A stretch of DNA of 8,819 nt from CAZFAT01 sp964517075 (lineage in GTDB: Bacteria > Acidobacteriota > Vicinamibacteria > Vicinamibacterales > SCN-69-37). The notes under the pieces were generated by a model. That model searched no databases. It was not told where the DNA came from and saw nothing but the letters and a program-made list of their open reading frames with translations. The position numbers and the translations under genes were made by a program. The stretch covers positions 1 through 8,819 of the forward strand of contig CAZFAT010000142.1 of the NCBI GenBank assembly GCA_964517075.1, in the 5' to 3' direction. Below, piece by piece: positions 1-6,912 of this stretch; the first letter of the stretch is position 1; every line of letters starts with the position of its first letter.

Positions 1-1
1 G

Positions 2-295
2 GTGTCGCGGACCGCCGACGGCCGGCGCTGGAGTGACTTGGTTCGTCTGGATGACACGATCAACACACCCGACCACGAGTGGTGTCCGATGGTGACTCCG
101 GATGGCAAGTACCTCTTCCGAAGCCTCGCGCGAAGGCGGAAGCCCTGCGGCCACGACTCCGCCTACTTCCGGCCGGCCGACTTCAGCTCGTCGAACCAGT
201 TGAACACGGCCACCAGCGCCGGCGGGGCGGCCGTGGTCGTGCCGTCGCGCGGCAAGTCGATGAAGAGGAAGCGGCCGTCCGCAAAGACATCGTAG
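2..295 (+). CDS. C-terminal fragment of a PD40 (WD40-like) beta-propeller protein, probably truncated
   Basis: The frame is open from the left edge, so the gene starts outside the window. The first 40 or so residues read like the last blades of periplasmic TolB/PD40 proteins: an ADGRRWSDLVRLDD stretch, then NTPDHEWCPMVTPDGKYLF, close to the family's usual CPxVTPDGKYLFF strand. After about position 120 the sequence becomes Arg-rich and lacks the family's usual ending (a GDIYWVDA-like strand). None of the three forward frames restores it. From 163 onward the frame is only the antisense of the convergent kinase gene and stops at 293-295. What is seen is a propeller end that loses similarity before the kinase gene. 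The inference is that its true 3' end was lost or frameshifted. The Met assigned to the GTG at position 2 is not a real start. Function is unknown; such propellers usually bind ligands or proteins outside the membrane. Confidence 0.5.
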   Translation: MSRTADGRRWSDLVRLDDTINTPDHEWCPMVTPDGKYLFRSLARRRKPCGHDSAYFRPADFSSSNQLNTATSAGGAAVVVPSRGKSMKRKRPSAKTS

Positions 296-2868
296 CCGGT
301 GTGATTGTCGCCCTGCGGACGCAGGTAGGTATCTCTGAAGAGCGCGACCGGCCTGTCCACGGTCAGCGCCCCCGCCGCGCCGATCCGCGCGGCCATCACG
401 TGCGTCGGTGAGCGGAAGTACAGCTCGCGTCCGTCGCGCGCCCACACCGGCTGGATGCCGCCGTCGGTGGACACCTGCATTTTGTTGCCGGGTGCCGGGA
501 ACGACTGCAGATAGATCTCGCTCCGTCCCGACTCGAACGACTGATACGCCAGCCACTTGCCGTCCGGGGACACGCGACCCGCCTGTTCGGCAAACGCCGT
601 AATCAGATAGTCCCGCGGCGTCGACCCACCCACGTCGAGCAGCAGGATGTCGCCGCGTCGTTCGACATGGATCGACTCGAGGACGAGCGTTCGGCCGTCG
701 GGGGACCAGTCGGTGACGTGCACGTGCGTGTTCGCCTTCCACAGCACGTCTGGCTCGCCGCTGCCATCCGAGCGGCGTTTGTAGACGCAGCGGTTTTCCT
801 CGCCTGTGCCGCACCAGCCGGCGTACGCAATCCACTGTCCGTCAGGCGACCACGCGGGCGTCTCGTCCTCGAGGGGGGTAAAGCTCATGCGCGCGATCGC
901 ACCTCGGGCCAGATCGGTGATCCACACGTCGTTCTGCTCGTCCGACAGATGCACCGCGAGACGTCTGCCATCGGGTGACAGCCGAGGATCCGAGTACTCA
1001 CGTGCCACCGCCGGCATTTCGACGGCGACGCCCTCACGACTCACGCGATAGAACGACGCGATGGCTTCGTTGGCGACCTCGCCTGGGATGTACACGAGCG
1101 TCCCGTTGGTGGACACGGCGTACTGCGTCACCGGACTCAGCATGGCGACCCCCTGGACCACCATCACGGGCTCCGCCGTCAGTCGCCCGGCCGCGACGTC
1201 GAACGGCGCGACAAAGAGAGAGCTGCCGCGTGCGAACATCAGCCGGCCATCCGGGAGCGCACGAGGCGTCCCGCCGTCCACGACATCGATGTCTGGGCTG
1301 GACCCCGTGCGATGCAGCACGATCGTCGATGTCGACGTCGCGGCGGAGGTCCGCGTATACAGCAGTCCCTGGTTTCCGGCCAGGGCGTGCACATCGTCGA
1401 TAGTGGTCACGCCACCCGGCTTGCCGTCGATGATGGGTGTCGGGGCGCCGCCGGTCGCCGGCACGGCCACGACGCGCGACCATTCTTCGACGAGATAGAT
1501 GAGGCCGGTGTCAGCCCAACTCACCGCCTCGGGCCCATTCAACTGCGCGGACTCGAGCGTGTACACCTTCTGCGGCGCCCCGCCCGACACACTGACCCGG
1601 TGGATCTCACGTGAGTTCCAGAACCCGAGCCACTGGCTGTCGGGCGAGAAGAAGACGCCGCTGGCGTTCTCGCTGCCCGGCGCCATCGTCCATTCGAGTT
1701 GATCGATACGCCGGATCATGGCGGCGCTCGACGTGGCCGCGCTGCCGCGGATTGTCGCGAGGTACCGTCCGTCTGGCGAGACGGCAAGCTGCGGGCGCTG
1801 GATCGTCCGGCGCACGGCCCCACCCGGCAGTTCGTAGGCGGCACGCGCCACGACCGCCGGCGTGACGACGGGCCTCGTGATCCACCACGTGAGCCCGGCG
1901 GCTCCCGCGGCCGCGACCAGCACCATGAGGACAACCGCCGCAGGCGCTGTGAGGCGAGTGGGACGACTGGACGCCGCGGGCGGCGTGTCGGGCGCGGCCA
2001 GTTCGTAGGCCGCGTCCGCGATGTCGCGGAGGCGCTTGCGCGGGTCGTGTTCGAGGCACCGCGCAATCACGCGGCGCAGGAAAGACGGGGTGCCGGCCGG
2101 CAGCGCCGAGAGATCGACCTCGCGCTTGAGGACGTTGGCGATCGTGTCGCTCATCGTGGCGCCGGCAAACAGCGTCCGGCCCGTGAGCAGCTCGTAGAGC
2201 ACGACGCCAAACGCCCAGATGTCCGCCCGCTTGTCGATGGCCTGGCCGCGCGCCTGCTCCGGCGCCATGTAGGCGGCCGTGCCGAGGATGACGCCCTGCT
2301 CTGTCACCGCCGGCGACAGCATCGTCGGATCGGCCGCCGCCATCGCACCGGCCGCGTCTCGCACCGCACCTGTCGCACCCCACGCGCCCGTTCTGGCCAG
2401 GCCGAAATCGAGCACCTTCACGAGCCCGTCGCCCGTGAGCTTGATGTTGGCGGGCTTCAGGTCGCGATGCACGATGCCGCGCTCGTGCGCCGCGTCGAGC
2501 GCCTCGGCGATCTGCCGCGCAATCGCCATGACCTCGGACACCGGCAGCGGGCCCTGGGCCAGCCGGTCGGCCAGGGTCGGCCCGTCGACCAGTTCCATGA
2601 CGATGGCGTGGCGGCCAGCCCCTTCCCACTGCTGTAAGCCGTACACCTGCGCGATATGCGGGTGATTCAGCGCGGCGAGGGCTTGCGCTTCGCGCGTGAA
2701 GCGCGCAAGCCGATCGGGGTCTTGTTCGACGGACGTCGGGAGGATCTTGAGCGCGACATCACGCTGCAGCGCCGTGTCCCGCGCCCGGTAGACCTCACCC
2801 ATCCCTCCGCTGCCAAGTAGCGCGGTGATCTCGTAGGGCCCAAGGCGAGCGCCGGCGGGGAGCGGCAT
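163..2868 (-). CDS. Membrane serine/threonine protein kinase with extracytoplasmic PD40/TolB-like propeller
   Basis: Complete 901-residue receptor-type kinase. The kinase domain (about 11-285) has all the catalytic elements: glycine loop GSGGMG at 19-24, ATP-binding Lys41, helix-C Glu60, catalytic HRDLKPAN at 134-141 (Asp136), DFG at 154-156, APE at 202-204 and Asp216 of the F helix. The DFG-to-APE segment spans 48 residues and holds several Ser/Thr that could be autophosphorylated. One hydrophobic segment (about 308-330) anchors it. The remaining 570 residues carry PD40 repeats, seen as SPDGRYLA (364), SPDSQWLG (408), SPDGRRLA (631), SPDGQWIA (674), SPDGRTLV (722), SPDGKWLA (767) and ARDGRELYF (810). 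Presumably the propeller senses a signal outside the cytoplasmic membrane and the kinase relays it; the ligand is unknown. The start is supported by the same MPLPAGxRLGPYEI opening in the paralogue at 7907. It lies 45 bp downstream of the MgtE-like gene on the same strand, but a -10-like box suggests its own promoter. Confidence 0.96.
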   Translation of the reverse strand: MPLPAGARLGPYEITALLGSGGMGEVYRARDTALQRDVALKILPTSVEQDPDRLARFTREAQALAALNHPHIAQVYGLQQWEGAGRHAIVMELVDGPTLADRLAQGPLPVSEVMAIARQIAEALDAAHERGIVHRDLKPANIKLTGDGLVKVLDFGLARTGAWGATGAVRDAAGAMAAADPTMLSPAVTEQGVILGTAAYMAPEQARGQAIDKRADIWAFGVVLYELLTGRTLFAGATMSDTIANVLKREVDLSALPAGTPSFLRRVIARCLEHDPRKRLRDIADAAYELAAPDTPPAASSRPTRLTAPAAVVLMVLVAAAGAAGLTWWITRPVVTPAVVARAAYELPGGAVRRTIQRPQLAVSPDGRYLATIRGSAATSSAAMIRRIDQLEWTMAPGSENASGVFFSPDSQWLGFWNSREIHRVSVSGGAPQKVYTLESAQLNGPEAVSWADTGLIYLVEEWSRVVAVPATGGAPTPIIDGKPGGVTTIDDVHALAGNQGLLYTRTSAATSTSTIVLHRTGSSPDIDVVDGGTPRALPDGRLMFARGSSLFVAPFDVAAGRLTAEPVMVVQGVAMLSPVTQYAVSTNGTLVYIPGEVANEAIASFYRVSREGVAVEMPAVAREYSDPRLSPDGRRLAVHLSDEQNDVWITDLARGAIARMSFTPLEDETPAWSPDGQWIAYAGWCGTGEENRCVYKRRSDGSGEPDVLWKANTHVHVTDWSPDGRTLVLESIHVERRGDILLLDVGGSTPRDYLITAFAEQAGRVSPDGKWLAYQSFESGRSEIYLQSFPAPGNKMQVSTDGGIQPVWARDGRELYFRSPTHVMAARIGAAGALTVDRPVALFRDTYLRPQGDNHTGYDVFADGRFLFIDLPRDGTTTAAPPALVAVFNWFDELKSAGRK

Positions 2869-2882
2869 GAAGTCTGCGCCGG

Positions 2883-2888
2883 ATTCTA
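2883..2888 (-). promoter_or_regulatory. Candidate -10 box (TAGAAT) for the kinase/PD40 gene
   Basis: Read on the minus strand, TAGAAT ends 14 nt before the ATG at 2868 and matches the sigma-70 -10 consensus at five of six positions. No convincing -35 box lies 15-19 nt further upstream. If transcription starts 6-7 nt after the box, the leader would be only about 7-8 nt, and no Shine-Dalgarno sequence is present. The 45-bp gap to the upstream MgtE-like gene would therefore hold a promoter, which argues against strict operon dependence. Confidence 0.35.
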
Positions 2889-2913
2889 CCTTGGCGGCCG
2901 ACTTTTACCCGGC

Positions 2914-4104
2914 TTACAGCCGTGCGGCCAGCAGCGTGGCAATGCCCAGGAAACTGAAGAAGCCGACGATGTCCGTGACCGTCGTCAGAATGATCGAGGA
3001 GGACTGTGCGGGGTCCTGACGCGCGGCGACCAGTCCCATCGGGACGGCCGCGCCGGCCAGCCCCGCACAGAACATGGAAATGACCATGGACACCCCGATG
3101 ACGGCGGCCAGTCCCGCCGATCGGCTCCATAGGTAGACCGCCGTCGACGTCGTGATCGCGACTCCCACGCCGTTGACGAAGCCCACGAGCGCCTCTTTCA
3201 CCAGCACGTGGCGCCAATGCCGCAGCCGGACTTCGCGAAGCGCCAGGCCGCGCATGGTGACAGCCAGAGCCTGGGCGCCCGTGTTGCCGGACTGGCCGGC
3301 CACCACCGGGAGCAACACCGCCAGTGCCGTGAAGCGGGCGATCGTGTCTTCGAACAGGCCCACCACGGCCGCGGCGAGGAATGCCGTCACGAGGTTGATC
3401 TGCAGCCACGGCAGGCGCTTGCGCACGGCGAACGACATCGGCGACAGGGCCCGTTCTTCCGCGCTGACGCCCACCATCGTCTGAATGTCCGCGCTGGCCT
3501 CTTCCTCGGCGGCGCGGACGAGCGCGGAGTGGCGAATCAGGCCGACCACCCGGTCATCGGCGTCGACGACGGGCAGGTTGGCGAGCTTCAGCTTCGAGAG
3601 CAGATCGACGACATCCTCGCGCGGGGCGAGTGCCCGGATGCGCGGGGGAGGTTGGCGCAGCAGTGTCCGGGCAGGCGTGTCGGGCGCCGCCAGGGCGAGG
3701 TCTGCCACTGCAAGCACGCCGGCCAGCGCGCCGTCGTCGTCGACGACCAGGATGTCGGTCGTCGGTCCGGCGCCGAGGCGGACGCGGTCGAGGATCGCCG
3801 CCGCGCTCGCGTCGGGTCGTGCCGTTACCACCCGAACGTCCATCAGCGCGCCGGCGCTGTCGGGCGGGTAGCGCATCAACGCGCGGATTTCCGTCGCAGC
3901 CGGCGGCGCGAGATGCGCGAGGACGTCGTCGCGCCGTGCCGGGGCCAGGCGTGCGGCCAGGATCGCCGCGCGCCCCGGGTCGAGTTGTGCGGTCAGTTCC
4001 GCCGACCGGTCAGGCGCAAGCGTTTCCAGTACCTGCTGCGCGGCGTCGTCCGTCAAATAGCGGAACAGGCTGGCGAGCGCGTCGGCGGATCCGCACCCGT
4101 CCAT
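2914..4104 (-). CDS. mgtE: MgtE-family magnesium transporter/channel
   Basis: 396-residue Mg2+ channel of the MgtE (SLC41-like) family. Domains in order: a short helical N domain (about 10-85, with repeated LAPxR/LDPxR turns), two CBS domains (about 87-148 and 150-200), a connecting helix (about 204-228), and five membrane helices (about 232-252, 257-283, 300-325, 330-360, 370-394). The pore signature PVVAGQSGNTGAQ is at 266-278. TTVTDIVG (374-381) places Asp378 18 residues from the C-terminus, like the pore Asp432 of the 450-residue Thermus MgtE. In that family, Mg2+ binding to the N and CBS domains closes the pore. The protein is about 50 residues shorter than typical, and the loss is in the N domain. 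The ATG at 4104 lies inside the upstream MscS-like gene, in another frame, with no Shine-Dalgarno motif. Translation may be coupled to that gene, or the start may be wrong. Family assignment is secure; the N-terminus is not. Confidence 0.92.
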   Translation of the reverse strand: MDGCGSADALASLFRYLTDDAAQQVLETLAPDRSAELTAQLDPGRAAILAARLAPARRDDVLAHLAPPAATEIRALMRYPPDSAGALMDVRVVTARPDASAAAILDRVRLGAGPTTDILVVDDDGALAGVLAVADLALAAPDTPARTLLRQPPPRIRALAPREDVVDLLSKLKLANLPVVDADDRVVGLIRHSALVRAAEEEASADIQTMVGVSAEERALSPMSFAVRKRLPWLQINLVTAFLAAAVVGLFEDTIARFTALAVLLPVVAGQSGNTGAQALAVTMRGLALREVRLRHWRHVLVKEALVGFVNGVGVAITTSTAVYLWSRSAGLAAVIGVSMVISMFCAGLAGAAVPMGLVAARQDPAQSSSIILTTVTDIVGFFSFLGIATLLAARL

Positions 4105-4699
4105 CGGCGGTTTCGAGCACGACGGCGGTCGACGTGATCTCCCGGATCGTCCCCTGGAACGTGTCCACGCGGACCTGCTGGCCGGCGCGATACGCCTGGC
4201 GCACGTAGTGCACCGCGATGATGTTGCTGGCCGCGGTCCGTGCCCCCAGGCCGAAGGCCAGCGCGCAGCCGCCCAGGAGCGCGCCCAGCCCGATCATCGT
4301 CGCGCCGGTCAGGAAGGTGCTGTCGATGCCGATCTGATCGACGCCCGTGATGGTCGCCGCGATGATGATGGCGGCCTGCGCGATGCGGCCCAACGCCCGG
4401 TCGAACGCCAGGCCGCTCGCCTGCATCGTCGCCCAGATGGCGTCGCGCGCGAGCGCGCCCGCCAGGATGCCGGCGAGGACGATGAGCATGGCGAGGAGCA
4501 GCCGCGGCAGGAACAGCGCCAGGCCGGCCAGCCACGTCGACAGCACGGGCAAGCCGAGCGCATCGGTGGCCGCACCCAGGAACACGATGAAGACGGACCA
4601 GAAGACGAGCGATCCAATGATCTCGCTCGCCTTGCGCTCGACGCCGAGCCGCGCCGTCGCCGAGTCGAGGATCTGGGCACGGAAGCGCCGCCCGAACAT
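4010..4699 (-). CDS. MscS/CmpX-like small membrane protein (TM helices plus MscS-type beta domain)
   Basis: 229-residue membrane protein. Four hydrophobic helices are visible (about 26-46, 60-80, 104-124, 131-155). They are followed by a stretch typical of the MscS TM3b-beta junction: GLGARTAASNIIAVHYVR (151-168), GQQVRVDTFQGTIREI (173-188), then TAVVLETADGRVRI (191-204). This fits a conserved-TM-helix/MscS-like protein of the CmpX type, thought to act in membrane tension or osmotic responses; that role is inferred from the family. The last 25 residues are Arg-rich and less convincing, and they overlap the first 95 bp of the MgtE-like gene in another frame. Met1 is the first usual start after an in-frame TGA about 33 bp upstream, but it has no clear Shine-Dalgarno sequence. 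Divergent from the K+ channel gene across about 110 bp. An alternative reading is that this is the N-terminal half of a fusion with MgtE, split by a frameshift. Confidence 0.82.
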   Translation of the reverse strand: MFGRRFRAQILDSATARLGVERKASEIIGSLVFWSVFIVFLGAATDALGLPVLSTWLAGLALFLPRLLLAMLIVLAGILAGALARDAIWATMQASGLAFDRALGRIAQAAIIIAATITGVDQIGIDSTFLTGATMIGLGALLGGCALAFGLGARTAASNIIAVHYVRQAYRAGQQVRVDTFQGTIREITSTAVVLETADGRVRIRRRARQPVPLFDGRRRAAGTGNACA

Positions 4700-4808
4700 G
4701 CTTACGAGGCGGGTGATCCAGGCGCGACGTCATGTGCCCTCCCGAGCCCGCGAGCGCCGGCGGCGGCGTCGCCGGGAAATCGCCCGAGTGTAGCGCGGTG
4801 CGTACTGG

Positions 4809-5672
4809 TTGACAGCAGGTCCGGACCGTAGCACGTTAGCGGGCTTGAAGCGCCAGCCCCCTTCGCCCCCATCGTCGTCGACCGACGCTTTCCACCGCTT
4901 TTCTCGCACCGTCGAATGGCCGATGGCCATTCTCGCGCTGGCCGTGGTGCCGGCCCTGGTGCTGGAACAGCGATCGTCCTCCCCGAGCGTCACGTCGGCC
5001 GCCGTGATCGGCAACTGGATCATCTGGATCGGATTCTGCGGCGAGTATCTGGTCAAGCTGTTCCTGGCGCCTCGGCGCGCCGCGTTCGTGCGCGCCGCCT
5101 GGTTCGACCTCCTGATCATCGTCCTGTCGCCGCCATTCCTCGTGCCGGAGTCGCTCCAGGCGACTCGGAGCCTTCGGGCCGCGCGCGTCGTACGGCTGCT
5201 GAGACTCGTCCGCGTCGTGGCGGTGGCGGCCATGGGGCTTCGACTCCTCCGTGGCCTCCTGGATCGGCATCGTTTTCACTACGTCCTCACGGTGGCGGTG
5301 GCCGTCGTCGGTCTCGGTGCCCTGGCTATCTACATCGTCGAGCCGGCGAGCAATCCGGCGATTCAGTCGCTGGAGGACGCCTTGTGGTGGGCGGTGGTGA
5401 CGGCGACGACCGTGGGCTACGGCGATGTGTCACCGGTCACGCTGGAAGGCCGGCTGGTCGCCGTCGTGCTGATGATCACCGGCATCGGCGTCATTGGCAT
5501 CTTCACGGCTACGGTCGCCAGCATGTTTTTCGAACAGGAAGCGGAGGCGGACAGCGGTCAGATCGAGGCGCGCCTCGCCGCGGTCGAAGCCAAGCTCGAC
5601 CGCCTCCTCGCCCAGACCGAGGCCGTCCGCGGCGACTCCGCCGGCGCGGGGCGGTCGGCGGACGTCGACTGA
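4809..5672 (+). CDS. Voltage-gated potassium channel, six-TM type
   Basis: 287-residue Kv-type channel subunit, expected to act as a tetramer in the cytoplasmic membrane. S1 is about 36-52, S2 66-84 and S3 97-112. S4 (120-137) has Arg at every third residue (120, 123, 126, 129, 132, 135), a full voltage-sensor pattern. S5 is about 158-178, the pore helix about 187-200, the K+ selectivity filter TVGYGD at 201-206, and S6 about 216-240. The C-terminal tail (about 245-272) looks like a short coiled coil (IEARLAAVEAKLDRLLAQTE), a likely tetramerisation element in place of an RCK or cyclic-nucleotide domain. The start is uncertain. TTG at 4809 gives this length; TTG at 4845 would remove 12 residues, and the first ATG (4923) would cut into S1. 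Neither TTG has a strong ribosome binding site. The gene converges on the YihY-family gene with 24 bp between the stop codons. Confidence 0.92.
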   Translation: MTAGPDRSTLAGLKRQPPSPPSSSTDAFHRFSRTVEWPMAILALAVVPALVLEQRSSSPSVTSAAVIGNWIIWIGFCGEYLVKLFLAPRRAAFVRAAWFDLLIIVLSPPFLVPESLQATRSLRAARVVRLLRLVRVVAVAAMGLRLLRGLLDRHRFHYVLTVAVAVVGLGALAIYIVEPASNPAIQSLEDALWWAVVTATTVGYGDVSPVTLEGRLVAVVLMITGIGVIGIFTATVASMFFEQEAEADSGQIEARLAAVEAKLDRLLAQTEAVRGDSAGAGRSADVD

Positions 5673-5696
5673 CCGCGGCCGCCCGGCTCCCGCTGG

Positions 5697-6647
5697 TTAC
5701 GGGCCTGGCGGGCCGGTCGCCAGCGCCTCCGCTCGACGAGCCTGCTCGATGACGCCGTTGATCTCAGCGCCGACGAGGATCGCCAGGCCGCCCAGGTAGA
5801 ACCAGAGCATCGTCACGATCGCCCCGCCGATGGCGCCGTAGGTCGCCGTGTAGTCGCCGAAGTTCGCGACGTAGTACTTGAAGCCGAACGAGATCGCCAC
5901 CCACAGCACGGTGGCGACCAGGGCGCCGGGCGTGATCCACGTCCAGCGCGTCCGGCGGTTGGGCGCGAAGTGATACACCAGATCCATGCCGATGACGACG
6001 CAGCCGATCAGCACCGGCCAGCGCAGCACGGCCCACACAATCACGACGGCGGGCTCGAGGTCCAGCCACGCGGCGGCAAATGCCACGACCCGCGGGCCGA
6101 TCAGGACGAGTGCGAACGCGAGCAGAACGAAAATCGCCGTCGCGACCGTCAGGACGATGGCGAGCACGCGGCGCTTCCACCAGGGCCGCCACTCGTCGAT
6201 GTCGTAGGCGCGGTTCAGCGCGTCAATGATCGCGACCATGGCCACCGAGCTGCTCCAGACGGCGCCGATGATGCCGGCCGTCAGGAGGCCTCCCGCCTCG
6301 CCCGCCGCGATCTGATCGAGCTGCCCGCGAATCAGCGCAATCAATTCGCGAGGCGCGACGATGGAAAGGGCCGCCAGCAGCTCGGGGAAGAAATTCTCGG
6401 GCAGATAGCTCAGCAGGGCGACCAGCACCAGCAGCGCGGGGAAGAGTCCCAACAGAAAATAGAACGCCATCTGCGCCGCCAGGCCGAGACAGTTGTCGTC
6501 CCCGATCTCCTGAAACGTTCGCTTGGCAACTTGCCACCACCCGATGGGAGGACGGAAGTAGGCAACCATGGCGCAGAGAGAATCCTGCTGCAAGGGCCCG
6601 GCCATTCGCGCTCTCAGCACGAAGCACGCGTCGCCGGCGCGCATCAC
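5697..6647 (-). CDS. YihY/virulence factor BrkB family membrane protein
   Basis: 316-residue polytopic inner-membrane protein. Family marks are visible in order: DNCLGLAAQMAFYFLLGLFP (51-70), WSSSVAMVAIIDALNRAYDI (131-150) followed by the basic EWRPWWKRR, YHFAPNRR (225-232), and the conserved C-terminal block FGDYTATYGAIGGAIVTMLW (263-282) with GAEIN (293-297). Six or more hydrophobic segments fall at about 59-82, 121-142, 160-184, 198-223, 240-258 and 271-294. Despite the historical ribonuclease BN and BrkB names, the family's molecular role is not settled; transport or envelope functions have been suggested. The start is open. ATG at 6647 follows a weak AAGG (about 6652-6655). ATG at 6569 (Met27) begins just before the conserved region and gives a more usual length of 290 residues, but lacks a Shine-Dalgarno motif. 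Convergent with the K+ channel gene and divergent from the repeat-protein gene. Confidence 0.93.
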   Translation of the reverse strand: MMRAGDACFVLRARMAGPLQQDSLCAMVAYFRPPIGWWQVAKRTFQEIGDDNCLGLAAQMAFYFLLGLFPALLVLVALLSYLPENFFPELLAALSIVAPRELIALIRGQLDQIAAGEAGGLLTAGIIGAVWSSSVAMVAIIDALNRAYDIDEWRPWWKRRVLAIVLTVATAIFVLLAFALVLIGPRVVAFAAAWLDLEPAVVIVWAVLRWPVLIGCVVIGMDLVYHFAPNRRTRWTWITPGALVATVLWVAISFGFKYYVANFGDYTATYGAIGGAIVTMLWFYLGGLAILVGAEINGVIEQARRAEALATGPPGP

Positions 6648-6869
6648 GCCTTAGGTGGCGCACTCGACCCGCGCGGCGTCCAACCGGCACCGGGCAGCCG
6701 CCTACCCATTCTGATCCGCGCGACGACGCAAAATCGGCAGCACCGGAGGTCACGTGATCGTGTGAGCGTAGTCGGAGAGGCGGGTGACTGCCGACGCGCC
6801 TGCTTCGCGCGTTCCCGCCTGCACACTGAGGCACGGCACTTGCTGGAGCGAATGGTTCACACACATCGA

Positions 6870-6887
6870 GGCTTCGTCGTTGAAGCC
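6870..6887 (+). promoter_or_regulatory. Small hairpin in the leader of the repeat-protein gene
   Basis: GGCTTC (6870-6875) and GAAGCC (6882-6887) form a perfect 6-bp stem with a 6-nt loop, 15 nt upstream of the GGAGG ribosome binding site. It lies in the probable 5' leader and could affect mRNA stability or initiation. A short stem of this kind can occur by chance in GC-rich DNA. Confidence 0.25.
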
Positions 6888-6902
6888 GATTTCCGCAGCA
6901 CT

Positions 6903-6907
6903 GGAGG
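6903..6907 (+). promoter_or_regulatory. Ribosome binding site GGAGG that fixes the start at 6913
   Basis: GGAGG lies 5 nt before the ATG at 6913. It is the clearest Shine-Dalgarno site in the window. It selects this ATG over the upstream in-frame start at 6784, which would add 43 residues with a Cys/His/Trp-containing composition unlike the repeat protein. Confidence 0.8.
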
Positions 6908-6912
6908 TTCCC

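Larger units (their letters stand above)
6648..6912. other. Divergent intergenic region between yihY-like and repeat-protein genes
   Basis: 265 bp without a convincing gene (343 bp if the YihY-family protein starts at 6569). Open frames that cross it on either strand are read-throughs of shadow frames. It should hold the promoters of both divergent genes, but I see no good -35/-10 pair. It contains the 8-bp palindrome TCACGTGA at 6750-6757, a hairpin at 6870-6887 and the ribosome binding site at 6903-6907. Confidence 0.6.

Noticed and set aside
1699..2637. Long plus-strand open frame opposite the kinase domain
   Set aside because: It is antisense to a clearly real kinase, is Arg/Gly/His-rich with no domain, and is the usual high-GC shadow. 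The same applies to the minus-strand frame 2629-1607.
2910..2922. CGGCT-TAC-AGCCG hairpin at the MgtE stop codon as a terminator
   Set aside because: The stem is only 5 bp, includes the stop codon and has no T-run on either strand; chance is likely.
3208..4137. Long plus-strand open frame opposite the MgtE-like gene
   Set aside because: Antisense shadow of a gene with full family motifs; its composition is Arg/Gln/Ala-rich and no motif is recognisable.
4809..4814. TTGACA as a -35 box for the K+ channel gene
   Set aside because: No acceptable -10 box lies 15-19 nt downstream, and the same bases serve as the proposed TTG start; undecidable from sequence alone.
5673..5696. Bidirectional terminator between the convergent K+ channel and YihY-family genes
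   Set aside because: The 24-bp gap is GC-rich but shows no perfect stem with a T-run in either direction.
6784..6912. N-terminal extension of the repeat protein to an upstream start
   Set aside because: The strong GGAGG 5 nt before the ATG at 6913 favours the shorter form, and the extension has an unlike composition.
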